Shown: positions 33,890-45,323 of the stretch, piece after piece
How positions within the stretch are numbered: position 1 is the stretch's first letter
Layout: each line of letters opens with the position of its first letter
Assembly: GCA_903772945.1 (NCBI GenBank)
Contig: CAICTM010000009.1
Span: 181,112-245,111, forward strand
Source of the DNA: Seminavis robusta
Lineage: Eukaryota > Bacillariophyta > Bacillariophyceae > Naviculales > Naviculaceae
DNA: 64,000 nt
Direction of reading: 5' to 3'
Notes under the pieces: model-generated
Told to the model about the DNA's origin: nothing
The model's input: the letters and a program-made list of their open reading frames with translations, nothing else
The model's database searches: none
Made by a program: the position numbers and the translations under genes

Positions 33890-36800
33890 ATGGCAGACAA
33901 GAACAACAACAACAACAGCAGCAAGAACAATGGCGAGATGACTGAGGACTCGGGCAACAGGACGGATGGACCTTCGCCTCCTCCCTCCCAGTGGACTTCG
34001 CCAGCATCCATGGATCCCTTCAGTATGGCAGTACAACAGAGTTTTGCAGAAGCGGCGAATGCTACTACTAATACTAGGACTAGTGTTACTACTGGCACCG
34101 TGCAAGGGCCCCCTGACAGTGTCAAGACGCAGCCTACCCCATCCTTAGGCAGTATTGGCAGTGAAGGTGCTGTCCCTACGACAAAGCTGGCGGATGATCC
34201 AGTCCAGCCATCTTCTCTCAAGAAACCCGTTCACAATCGTACCGTCTCGTGGGGAGTCGCTCCACTGCCTTCGTACGGCAATACCGGTACCGGTACGGGC
34301 GGAGACAGCAGTCATACTACCAAGCCCATTCTGAATTTACAGGATGTTCTGGGTGCCTCACCGGAATTGGAAGCCGAAACGTACATTCTACAAGCCGTCG
34401 AAAAGGTTGCCACTCATAGGGCCACCAATACTGAAGTTTCGGGATTGTATTCTTCCATTGTCGAGGACGAAATCACAAGAGATCAATTGGAAAGCGAAGA
34501 CGACGACGATGATGAAGAAGACGAAGATTATTTTGATATCGTGACTACACCCTCCACGGTCAGCGCCGCATCTCCTCCTCCACCTGCTACTAATACTAGA
34601 CCCACGCTGACTGCCACCAAGTCACAGTCCACTCTGAACAGCAAGGGAACGTTGCGAGGAATCATTAAAACTCATATGCGAACCAAAACGGTAGAAGGAA
34701 CGTTGTTCGGACTTACGACTGCTCTCACACAGTTGGACGAAGACCATCAATTCGACAGCAGCCGCAGCATCACAGAAGGAGAAGAGGACGAGTTGAGAAT
34801 CGATACTGACACTGGTTTCACCGCGGCAGACAAAGTTTTGGAAACCACTCAAAAGATTCTACACAAGGATGACCATCACAAGGATGCTGACATGGATATT
34901 GAGAGTGGCATCCCAACAAACTCGAAGAGCAAGACGAAGGACAAGAATCAAAAACACAAACGATTGGGAAACTTGGCGGGCAAGGCCGTCAAGGGAGCAT
35001 CCAGTGGAGTGCGAGAAGAATGGGAGCTTTTCAACACGTATCTGACCTCCAGGAAGGACAAGGCACGAGCACGCTTGCGCAAGACACTCGTGGCCATTAT
35101 GTTGCCGTCACTTCTCATTGCACTCTTCCTCTTTTACGTCGTCGAAAACCCAGAGCTATGTTCTGCCACCAGCGTACTCCGTGCAAGAAACAATGGCACA
35201 TTAGCTCCCAGCGTCTCTCCAACGCATTCACCGACACTAGAGCCAACCACTGGCGAACCATCCGGTGCTCCCAGTTCCCTACTCCTAGAAGAGGACTGGC
35301 TAGCCGCGGACTGGCCAGCGGGAACAGATTTCCAAATTCACAATGTTGTTGTTGAAGAAGAAAGCAACTCAACCCTTGTTGGAAACGAAACATACAGTCC
35401 CACCGGAATGCCTTCCGTTGCACCTACCGGAATGCCCAGCGTCCAGCCCAGTTCCGCTCCCACGGCCGATGATATTAAACTCTTTGCCAAGGTATTCGTA
35501 CAGTGCCCTGGACTTGGTGCAAGCATTTCGTGGTGGTTCTTATTTGTAGGCGTCAGGCAACCAATCACTTTCATCATGGCACTCCTCACACAGTCACTCG
35601 CCATCGATTACCTGGCTCTCAGCAGCCAGCTTGTATTGCGATGGTGTGGACCTATCGTCACTCTATTCTTGGTACAAAGCAAAGGCTGGCCATTTGTCCT
35701 GTGCTTTTGGTCCCTCTACAACTACGCAATCAATGCACGAGACACGCCCTATGCCCATCATTGGGGATATTGGCAAGAATTGATCTCCATATTCAACGAC
35801 GAAAACCCATCCGGAGAAGTGGTTAATAACGAGTGGTACATCAGGTTCTTGGGGCTTGCTGCTCTTGTGGGTGGCTGCGTGGCAGTCAAACGGCTCTTGG
35901 TCGGCCTCCTTTTGGGCAGAAACAGTTACCGTACGTACTTACTTTACTACTTGATGAAATCCATGGGACCTTCTACTGCGGCAAGTTCTCTCACATTGCT
36001 TTTGGGTTTATCATTGAATGTAATAAATAGTGCACTATGGAGAACAATTGGCAGAGGTGATGAAGAACATGGTGTTGCTGGTACGTTAGTTGCCTCTCAT
36101 TTGGAGCCGTTGTTTTCTCCCTTCATCCAGCCTCTCACTCGGTTGCTATGCCTGACTCTAGGGAGAAGTAGCCACGCTGGCGCGATACATTAAAAGTAAC
36201 AAGGAAGACTACCAGTATCTATTGGATGACGTTACATCTGTCGGTACCAATCCGTCAAAGGCCAACAGCGCCAATTGGACGTCCAAGAATATCCAAGCCT
36301 TTGTTAAGAAACAAGCCGATGATGATGATGAGGAGGAGGAGCCAGAGGTTTCTGAGAGTGCTGCCGACGCTGCGAATGCTTTTATGGCCAACAAACGACG
36401 CTCAGTAGTAGCGGTGGACGAGAAAGACCAGCCACAGCCACCAGACAATCCTAACAATACAAGCATCGAAACTGTGAGAAGCTTTGAAACAGCTGTCAGT
36501 CAAGAGGACCCTGAGTTCACGGAGAGCGAGCAAATGAAAATTTCTGGTCTCCTGCAGGAATGGGAAGATCCGCATACGGCCGATGAGAGGGAGGTAAGCA
36601 AGCTAGTCTAGTATTGTGGAACTCACATCAGTGCTTCTTCGATGTTTTTGACGTTTTTATTTTTTACCTTGTTTGCATGCAGCACATGTCAGTCACCCTT
36701 GCAGCCGTCCTCCAGTTTAGGCAGGCTCTCACGTTCATGAAACGAAAGTACCCATTCCTACCCGGTAAGTTATCACCGAAAGGTGCATGCTAGCTACTAG

Positions 36801-38516
36801 CCCGTGGTTGTTCAATCTTTGAAATCTCACCACCCGTGCACTTCCAACCACTCCCCTCCCATGTTGCAATCAGCCTTTGGACCAGTACGTTAAGATACGA
36901 AGGTCTACGTGTCATTTTTCTCGCTAACACCATGGTCGAGCTCACAGCTATGGTCCCATACTCTCGTGCTGCCCACAGGCTGATACTCGTGAAAATTGCA
37001 TAGAGTCAGCTCAAAAGGTGTACGACCGCCTTATTCTGAGGACACCCCACAAAGCTGATCTTCCCTTTGAAACACTTGCTCTCCTCGCGAAGAATGAGAA
37101 GGGGGAGCTTGACCAAGAGAAAGCCAAAGAGATTATCCGTGCCTTTCGCCCAGATAGGGATGGTACCTTGGGGAAGCTGGAGTTTGTCAGGTAAGTGCGG
37201 CGAAACCTGTGTTACCATTCCTTCCGAATACATTTTGACGTCGCCCCACTCTGTTGCCTGGAATTCGCGCAGGAGCGTCGATGTTATATACAAAGAACTT
37301 CGTCTGCTTAGTGCCAACATTAGTAACAGTGGTCAAATGGACAAAGCAGTGGAGTCCTTGCTCAATGTCGTTTTCTACACTGTTCTTGTTGCCATTGTGA
37401 TCTACCGGCTTGGAGAGGATCCAATTACGCTGTTCGCAACGCTATCCAGCGCGATCTTGGCGTTCGCCTTCATGTTTGGCAGAAGTGCATCTAAATATTT
37501 CGATGGCATCTTGTTTATCTTGGTGCAGAGACCGTATGGTAAGCAGCTTCTACGAGGAATCGTCTGCTGTTGCAGCACCCTTTTGCTAATCCACGCACAC
37601 GCCCGTCTTAACCAAGGCGTTGGAGATCGTGTTCACCTTTCAAACCCTCAAAACGAGACCAGTCCGGATGGCTCTTCAGGTATGTGCGGGCAACTTTCAG
37701 TGACGTCTTCTGCCAACTTTGCGGACAAATCTAAGCGTTTTCTCTTCCTCATTCAACTCTCAGGGTGGATTATTGAAAAGGTTACACTGTTTGCTACTCA
37801 TGTCTACTGGGGTGCCACCAACGAACGTGCCACGTTGTGCAATGGTGCTATCTCTAACTCGAGGGTCATCAATGCAGCCCGTTCGCCCAACGGAACGATC
37901 TATGTCCACCTCAAATTTGGTATCAACACACCCCAAGCAAATATTGAAATCTTCAGAGCAGCTGTGGAACAATACTTGAAGGACCGACCAAGGTAGGTTT
38001 GACCATCCGGGGAATAATTGTGACGAAAGGTTGACATAGGTTTCCTCGGCATGCCCTGATCTTTTATCTCCCGCCACCACCATCAGAGAATGGTTAACCT
38101 TTGCGGGTTTCAGACCTTCCAGAGTCGAGGTTGAAAAGGGCTACATTGCTTACACAGTGATTGCCCAACATCGGAGCTCTTGGCAGCAAGTTGGAGCAAT
38201 TATTGAAAGCAAGGCCAACTTGACAACTTACTGCCTAGAGGTTTCCAAGCAGCTGGAAATGAGATATAGGTCACCTCCTCTCCCTGTGGATCTGACTATT
38301 AAGGATGATGGTCTGGCAATGCCCTTGCTGGGTGGAGATGAGATTCCAGGCATTCCACCTGCCAGTAGCGGTGACAGTGTTGCCTCTACTGCTTCGCCAG
38401 CCGTCAGTCAAGAAGCCATGGCCGCTATCAGCGGTGCTGGGCTGCGGCGTCGAGGAGGCAATAGCAAATTTGCTGACCTGGTACGAATGGTAATGGAGAA
38501 CAATAAGGACAAATAA
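33890..38516 (+). CDS. MscS-like mechanosensitive ion channel, paralogue C (10 exons, extracellular insert)
   Basis: Exons 33890..35930, 36031..36080, 36162..36593, 36683..36764, 36874..36884, 36979..37190, 37273..37538, 37617..37679, 37764..37992 and 38087..38516 total 3,816 nt, or 1,271 residues. Exon 5 is 11 nt (CCTTTGGACCA); exon 2 is 50 nt. The first helices, IMLPSLLIALFLFYVVENPE and VGVRQPITFIMALLTQSLAIDYLAL, are separated by about 115 residues rich in Pro, Ser and Thr (PSVSPTHSPTLEPT, PTGMPSVAPTGMPS), absent from A and B. An acidic EDDDDDEEDEDYFD tract lies in the N-terminus. The EF-hand-like loop is RPDRDGTLGKLE; the pore has SSAILAFAFMFG, QRPYGVGDRVHL and VYWGATNERATLCN. It ends in RRRGGNSKFADLVRMVM. 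The insert should face outside the cell or organelle and may touch the wall matrix. Confidence 0.9.
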
Positions 38517-39213
38517 GTGAAATGGACTGTCACTCATATCGAGCTGTGGATGATTCGATGCAATCGAAACGTCGGATTGGAGTGAAGAGTGAAGGTCCCA
38601 ACAGAGAGAATAAAAACATACTAAACAATTTAGAACTAGTAGTACATGAGTAACTTCCGGATTAGAAACCCAGAAGGTGCTGGGCTGGCTCACGGAGAAA
38701 ACCGAGCCGAGTTGTCACGATACCGTATGCTGGATACAGGTACCGTAGCTAGCAGATGGAGCCTCCAAGCTTGGTCGGCTTGCTTTACCGGCATCATACA
38801 CTTACTTGTAGGACTCTGCTTCCAATCAGTGGTAGCTAGACTACCGTACCGGAACTCATCAGGAACACTCACGAGAAAGAAGAAGTACCTTTACGGGTAC
38901 TGGTAGCCGTATGCTGAGATGGATACAGGTACATCGTACCTGGTACATTGTACCAGGTACCGTACCGCACGGTGTTATTCATAGATGTTCCGGGATTTTT
39001 GTGGGGTCGGAGTTTTGTGGGAACGGAACAAGCCGAAAAACGACTGAAGTCACCGCCCTCGTCGTAAATCTCAGCAATGCACATGAATGAGCTCGACCCG
39101 GTGGTGGTGGTCGCCACAATTTCAAATTTGTTTCGCACGACAAAGTCTCGAGCTCACACTTACAAAGTTTCTGAAAGCAATCACAGCACCACAGGAGCAC
39201 TCAGCAGTCAGCC
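38517..39213. other. Intergenic region rich in GTACC/GGTAC words
   Basis: No gene. Around 38720-38960 the words GTACCGTA, GGTACC and TACCGGTAC crowd together (for example ACATTGTACCAGGTACCGTA near 38945-38965). Confidence 0.45.
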
Positions 39214-40518
39214 ATGAGTGGTTACGATCAACAACGGAACGGTCATCTTGAAGACTTCGATTCTGCGCAAGGAGATGTCGAAGCAAGCCTCGGAGCAACA
39301 ATCTCGGGGTCCACTCGAATCCGATCTGGATTTCTCACAGTATTGAACGACAATACAACTGTTTATGACGAAAGCATCCGTCGTGGAGTCCTGAACGCGC
39401 AAACCCAACCTAACGACGAAACGGAGAAGAGTCCTGGGGCTTTCATGGACGCTGTTTTTGACGGCGGCGGTCACTCTGTGACTACGGGCAGAATGGATTA
39501 CATGATGGATCGAGGCCACAACAGCATTCCACCCACACAGGATATTGGCCAATTCTACGACGACACCTACACATACGATGGATCGACCATTACATCAGCC
39601 AATGACATCACTCACAAGAAAAATACACACGAGCAACATGTGGTAGACTTCAACCCTCAAGCAGCAGCTGCTGCCGCGGCAGCCTCCAGGTATCCTTATC
39701 ACGCACAACCTGCTCAGCAAGAAAAACTCAGAATGGCGCATGCCAAAGAAACTGAGTTTACAAGTGTGTCGTCCAAAACTGCTTCTTCCAGCCGAAGCAA
39801 CAAATCGGAGCAATCTCAAGTGGCCAAAATCTGTTTTGGCTTGGGGAAGTTGGGGCTTGTCTTGACTCTCTTGGCGATATTGGCCGTCGCCATTGCTGTC
39901 ATTCTCTTTCTGGTATTGGGAAACGACCAGAGCGTTCCTCCACCTCCTTCGTCCGCGTGCTGTCACGGGCAATTCGAAGCGGGCTGGAGTGGCCGAGAAA
40001 TCTGCAACCCTCAAGGAGGGTGCTGTGTTGTGTGTTCCAGCTCCATCATCGCCAGCGACTCCAGCGCTAACATTGGGGACAGTACTAGTACCACAGCACC
40101 ACAGATTGATACTCCAACAAGAAGCCCCACAGCATCTCCGGAAGAAAATCCAAACACCAGAGCACCCGGCAGCGATTCGCAGAGGAAGACCCCTGCGCCG
40201 AGTGAACCATCGACCGTTGCCCCGGAAAAGACGCCACTACCTACAGCAAGCACACCAGAACCTACCGTGTCGCCCACAGATGCCCCTTCTCCGTTCCCTT
40301 CGTCATCTCCTTCCAGACGAACCCGTCCACCGGCATTTCCACCAACATCGCCACCAACAGCAGCCCCCACGTACATCAGGATAGTGGCAGCCACGATTCC
40401 ACCACATCCCAAACAACCTTGCTGTTCCAATGGGCGCAGAGCGGGTGACTACATTGGTCTGGTCCGGTGTGCTAATAATGACCCCACAGCATGTTGTGAA
40501 GTTTGTTATTTGAATTGA
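39214..40518 (+). CDS. Single-pass membrane protein with paired Cys modules and Pro/Thr stalk
   Basis: ATG 39214 gives 434 residues in one exon. Residues 1-205 are acidic, Gln/Ser-rich and contain a poly-Ala run, suggesting a cytosolic side. One strong helix, LGLVLTLLAILAVAIAVILFLVLG (about 211-234), anchors the protein. Outside, a Cys module CCHGQFEAG...CNPQGGCCVVC is followed by a 130-residue Pro/Thr/Ser stalk with PTASPEE, PTVSPTDAPSP and PPTSPPTAAPT repeats. A second, related module ends the protein, CCSNGRRAGDYIGLVRC...ACCEVC. Both modules start with CC, have a middle Cys and end CCxxC. There is no signal peptide, so the topology is probably N-in, C-out. A role at the cell surface or wall is inference; I do not recognise the family. 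Confidence 0.7.
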   Translation: MSGYDQQRNGHLEDFDSAQGDVEASLGATISGSTRIRSGFLTVLNDNTTVYDESIRRGVLNAQTQPNDETEKSPGAFMDAVFDGGGHSVTTGRMDYMMDRGHNSIPPTQDIGQFYDDTYTYDGSTITSANDITHKKNTHEQHVVDFNPQAAAAAAAASRYPYHAQPAQQEKLRMAHAKETEFTSVSSKTASSSRSNKSEQSQVAKICFGLGKLGLVLTLLAILAVAIAVILFLVLGNDQSVPPPPSSACCHGQFEAGWSGREICNPQGGCCVVCSSSIIASDSSANIGDSTSTTAPQIDTPTRSPTASPEENPNTRAPGSDSQRKTPAPSEPSTVAPEKTPLPTASTPEPTVSPTDAPSPFPSSSPSRRTRPPAFPPTSPPTAAPTYIRIVAATIPPHPKQPCCSNGRRAGDYIGLVRCANNDPTACCEVCYLN

Positions 40519-40959
40519 AAAGGCTCAAAGAGTCGAGTCCACAGACACGATCAAAGCGGGCCAGTGTTTTTTCTCCTTCGCTGAATGACACGCCAGTACA
40601 AAATAATCACAATGTTGGCGTCTCAATATATTTGTCTTTACGAAAACACGCCAGCTACTACTTCATCTTCTATTAGTCAGTAATAGTAAACCTTTCTTAC
40701 TATAGGAATCAAACTGTCCCACAAAAGCGGGTCATTGGGGATGTTGTGTCAATGGAGAGGCCGAGCGATCATCAAAAACAATGCCAGGAAAAGCACCATT
40801 GGCTCGGAGGCGCTTAAGCACGTGCATCTATCATTCATGCAAACCAAGGACTGTTGTGCCACCAAGAAGACACAGAGGCCATCCTTGGGCTGCTGATTTC
40901 TCTGCTATAAAGGAACGAACCAGGCCGAAGCTCGCTAGATCGGATGGTATCGTTGTCTC
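40519..40959. other. Intergenic region
   Basis: 441 bp between two convergent genes. I see no gene or notable repeat. Confidence 0.4.
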
Positions 40960-42663
40960 TCAAGCTGTTTTGGAGGAACGACAGGTTGCCCACTGCGAGG
41001 GAATGTCTTGGAGGATGCCATAGAAAATACTTGCCTTCCCGATTCTCTTATCGGGAGAGCCAATCTCATCCGCGATCACCTTGTCCAAGATCGCCAGCAA
41101 ATCTTGGCACGAAGATCTCACAGTCCTCGTGCGGCCCCGCCCTAGACGGTTCAGCGCCAGGTAAAACTGAATCCTTTGATATTCTTCGTTCTTCTTGGCA
41201 GCAGCGTCAATGGGACAGAAATCACCAGAAGACAAGCACTCGATATGCTCCAAGGTAGTATTGTAATGCTGTAGCACTCTTGAAAGACCACCACCAGCAG
41301 GCGGCACTGACGCGGCATCAATGAGACCGGGGAGGGACATTGACTTGAGCTTGGTATTATGCATCAAAGCCTGAAAGACCGGGCTCTTTTGGAACTGCAC
41401 GTTTTTCAAATAAAGCGACTGCAACGAACCGTTGCTCTGGATCAAAGCAGCCAAGGACTCGGTCACATCGCATTGATCCGTCGAGCAAGATGAGCAAATA
41501 ATTTCCAGTCGCTTCAGACGCGACACTTGCTTTCTCGCAACTCTCAATATGGGTTCTGCGCTTGAAATGATACCTTCCTTCAAAACAAGATCGGTAAGAT
41601 TTGTTCCCGAAGATGTAATCAATTGAGTAATGGGTATGCCAATGTCCAGAGCTTCATGGAGTTGCCCTGAATCCCTTGACTTTGCAGGTGAATTTGACAG
41701 GATCATGACCTGTACGCTGAACAGCTGCGGAAGGATCTCAGCAAAGGTGTCGTAAGCTTTGACATTCATTTTCGTGAACAGTTTGGATGGAAACTGTAGC
41801 TCCAAATGTTTTAGGTTGCGACAACTGGCCAGGCTGCTCATGATGATAGACCAAGCTTCGGAAGCATGATGTACGCCATCAGCGTCCGCACCCTTGGGTT
41901 TGAAGACAAGATGCTCCAGTTGAGGCAAAAATTTGACCAGGGCTTTGGCATAGGGAACTGCATGACAATCTGCGCCCCCAGCAAGCGATCCACCAAAGGA
42001 AAAGTGAGTGACCGCCTTGGGTACGTTCGAGAGAATGCACTCTGCCACTGTCGGATGGAAGCTATTGGAGAGAACGAAATGCAGTGGGTCGATGCCGCCA
42101 AGCTCAGGCCCAATGATGGTAGTACTTTCGGGGAACAACTCAACTAACTGCATCACTTCGCTGGGAGCATGGCCAGGAACAGAACTCGCCGTCAGCCTGT
42201 ACCTCGACAAGAGCTTATGCAACGGTAAGCTGCCGTGGCTGCCAAATGCCCGAACAGCATCGGGGAATCTCGATGCCAAATGACAAATGAGGCGAACACC
42301 ATATTGGTGATAAAGGAGCTCTTCGCACGCCACATGAAGGGGGAGGTTTCGTTGAGCATTCTTCGTCTGGAGAGCCATTGGAAAGAGCTCACAGAACAAC
42401 TGAATGGTTGACATCGGCACTCTAATACGAATAAAGGCTTCCAATGGAGTGATCTTCTCACCAGTATCCTCGACTTCGAGTAATTCCGTTGCAAGGTTGG
42501 GGTGGATTTTGCAAAGATCCACAATGGCGGCAACATCAGAGCAGTCGGAACACTGCCCAATGACACAGTCCGAAGACAGGAAGAGCTCATTCACATGCCA
42601 CGATAGCTTGTACCGCGCTCTTGCTTCACTGATTGGCCTTGTACTGGAAGTGATAGTCTCCAT
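40960..42663 (-). CDS. Ankyrin-like/LRR protein of unknown function
   Basis: ATG 42663 gives 567 residues without introns. The N-terminal half has ankyrin-like steps, each with a PLH or LPLH core: TPLEAFIRIRVPM, NLPLHVACEELLYH, GSLPLHKLLSRY and DPLHFVLSNSFHPTVAECIL. These are spaced 33-50 residues apart and separated by IxxLxxxFPxA segments. The C-terminal half has LRR-like steps such as CRNLKHLELQFPSKL, SRLKRLEIICSSC, NGSLQSLYLKNVQF and NTKLKSMSLPGLI. This combination is a frequent expanded type in diatoms, usually of unknown role in protein binding. No transmembrane helix or signal peptide. It ends convergent to the membrane protein at 40.5 kb. Confidence 0.7.
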   Translation of the reverse strand: METITSSTRPISEARARYKLSWHVNELFLSSDCVIGQCSDCSDVAAIVDLCKIHPNLATELLEVEDTGEKITPLEAFIRIRVPMSTIQLFCELFPMALQTKNAQRNLPLHVACEELLYHQYGVRLICHLASRFPDAVRAFGSHGSLPLHKLLSRYRLTASSVPGHAPSEVMQLVELFPESTTIIGPELGGIDPLHFVLSNSFHPTVAECILSNVPKAVTHFSFGGSLAGGADCHAVPYAKALVKFLPQLEHLVFKPKGADADGVHHASEAWSIIMSSLASCRNLKHLELQFPSKLFTKMNVKAYDTFAEILPQLFSVQVMILSNSPAKSRDSGQLHEALDIGIPITQLITSSGTNLTDLVLKEGIISSAEPILRVARKQVSRLKRLEIICSSCSTDQCDVTESLAALIQSNGSLQSLYLKNVQFQKSPVFQALMHNTKLKSMSLPGLIDAASVPPAGGGLSRVLQHYNTTLEHIECLSSGDFCPIDAAAKKNEEYQRIQFYLALNRLGRGRTRTVRSSCQDLLAILDKVIADEIGSPDKRIGKASIFYGILQDIPSQWATCRSSKTA

Positions 42664-45323
42664 TGTTTTTCTTTTGATAAGATACTATTGATCCGCTGAA
42701 AAGAATTTTATTGTGAGATCATTGGTGTTGGCTTTGTATTATTAGAAGAAGAAACCAAGTAGTCTTCTCCGGATTTTGCCAAAAAATGTGAGCCATTCTC
42801 ATTGAAATGAGCGCGTCTGACATCTCTATTCGCATGAGTCTCTGGGTTCTGTAATACTTAAGGCTCTGAGATGCTCACTTATGCACTGCTTGACATCCCT
42901 TCAAAAATTTGTTTAACGTCGGCCAGGGCAGCATTCGCTTTGTCCCCCCCAAACCTCAAGCAAGGACATGTGCAACTGCTACGATGTACAGTGGACTGCT
43001 AGCCGCACTGGTACCAGGTACCGGTATCTTTTGAAGCATGACGACGCAACCTACCGGTACCACTCCAAGTTGTACAAAGGAAAGAGCTCAGAGGCGATAG
43101 CACAGCTACCCTTGCCAATACTTCGCATTGCTAAGCTAGGTGAGAAGCCCCATTGACGCCAATGGCAACTTTGTCGCGGATCTGTTTGTTGCGCGGGAAG
43201 GCGTCTAACTGCTACAGCTGCTGCATGTTGTCCGCATCATGAGGCCCAGAAAGGAAACAGTCTGTACCGCCCTTGAAACTGTGATTAAAAGCGAAACGAT
43301 TGGTATGGAGCTCGAGGAAAACACCTGCACCAACAAAATCCGGATGGTTTCCAAGTATATGTAGCTAGTTGCTGCTCTGCTAGCCAGCTGGGGAGGGGAA
43401 AGCAGTCACGAGATTCTCTTTGCCTCCGACGAGCTTCGCATCCTTTTGGACGGTTGTCAACTTGTCAGCTGCCCAGCCAAGCCAACCCACGATACTTCTT
43501 ATTCGCATACGGGTAGTTTACTCAAGACTCTCCAGCATCCACACCAGTCGTCCAGCTGGTTACTCCACAACGACGTCGCCATAGTTGTTGACAACCGCAT
43601 GGTGGTGGCCTGCCCAGCTATGGTTTGCCTGCCTTGCGGGCTGAGGGTTCAATTGCTATCCACCTTGCCACAGTTCTGATTGCCGCGTGTGTGAATCCTT
43701 TGCCTGAATGTAAGCACGAGCGACATCTTCTATCAACTCAAGGCTCTGTCAAACCAGTACTGTTGTCGTCAGCCCTCGTACTCAGAGTGAGCGATCAACC
43801 AAGGGCAATCTGTACCGTAGCCCGAAGGAATCTCTGCCCCTCCCATGACCCGTGATCGCACCAACCTACGCTGTAGCACTCTCTCGTTCTTGAAGGAAGC
43901 AAGGGAAGCGGTTCATCGAATCTTTAGTCAATCTGGCGATACTTTGACGCTTGGTTGGCTGGTGCCGATCCCACCCATCTTACCCTTTCTCCTTCGTTTC
44001 CGTGTGCTCTCTTCGACTTGGTTGCTGTCACCGGCGCCACAGCTTCCTTATCAGCGGCAAGTACCGTACGGTAAGGTTTAGCTTTGACTTTATGTGAAAT
44101 AATATAAGCAGCTCTGATGGCTGGATACAGCTGCAAAACTGTTTGTTTATAGTCTACATGTACTAGTAGGACAGTCAGCCGGAGGCTAGTGCCCTCAACT
44201 TGCATTTTTCTAAAGGCCAAGGAAGCAAGGAAGGGTTTTGGAAGAGCACGGTACCATGTACGTGCCGGTACATGGTAGCCTTAACCTTGCAAGGGAAATC
44301 GCACCATATGTACGCGGTGTTACCTGGTAGCCTTAACCTTGCAAGGGAAACCGCACCATATGTACGTGACACAGATAAACTTCAAAAGGCCCTCAGCTTG
44401 CTAGCTAGCTGGTAGTTGAGGGCAAATAGAAGAAGGTCAGCAAAGCGACAAGGTCACCTTGATTTTAACTCTTATCTCGTCAAAACAGCGAATATGAGTC
44501 CCGGATGCATTTATTAGGGGCCTATTAAAATAAGGCACAAGTTTTTGAGTCACAAAAGCCCTCTTTCTTTAGGATCATATACTAGTAACCCCCGAACATA
44601 AGAAAGCTATATCATCTGTGGTTCGCCCCCCGTCACATCGTGGCTCACGGACCGCCAAGTCGCAGAGAGATCTGGAGAGAAAAGAGAAAAGAGATGAAGT
44701 ACCGGTATCGTACGATACCACAATGTGACGCATGAAACTGCTCCAGAACACAAACTCATTTGCAACCTCTAGATCTTCTCCCTGATCGACCATGATGATA
44801 GCAAAGAGTTACCGGTGCCCCCATCTTTTCTCTGTTTTAAAAAGGCATTATTTGAGAAACAGGCGAGACTGATCTCCGTGTGTGTTATTGGGAGGCCCAA
44901 TCGTACTATGCGTTGTATCAGCAGAACCTACCGGCACCCATACGGTACATGTACAGGTACGTGTAGTTGACCCATATTATTACCGTATGAAAATAGCTAT
45001 TAAAAAACAAATGTAAATGTCATAAGCTTTTCCTACATGTATTAGTATCTTTGAGCCTGCTGGCTCAATAAGCAAGAAACATATTCTACTGTACCCGTAG
45101 CTGTGGTAGCCACCAGTAACAACCACCGGAAAATTGAGACGTCTGAGTATCTTATAATTAGGGTTTTAGTAGTGGCGTCTGAAAGGAAAAAAGCCTCTTA
45201 CAGGAGCTTTGTGACCACTTCGCAGAACCGAGCAGCAGGGAAACAGACAGCCAGCAAACACCAACACAAACCAACACACAAACGCAACAGCAAAAAGCAC
45301 AAAAGAGATTGAAAAGCGCCACC
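42664..45323. other. Gene-poor region, 2.7 kb
   Basis: No supported gene. Frames of up to about 98 codons lack domains. It contains GGTACCAGGTACCGGTATC near 43010, and TACCGGTATCGTACGATACC near 44700, which is partly self-complementary. At 43180-43850 a stretch of coding-like composition with scattered stops could be an old gene relic, but I cannot identify it. Confidence 0.4.
44273..44366. repeat. 42-bp direct repeat, two copies at 52-bp spacing
   Basis: Copies 44273-44314 and 44325-44366 start TGGTAGCCTTAACCTTGCAA and end CACCATATGTACG. They differ only at 44299 (t) versus 44351 (c). A third half-copy (CATGTACGTGCCGG) precedes them. Confidence 0.9.

Noticed and set aside
43180-43860. Possible gene relic in the gene-poor region
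   Set aside because: Short coding-like pieces with stops; no family could be recognised, so no pseudogene call is made.
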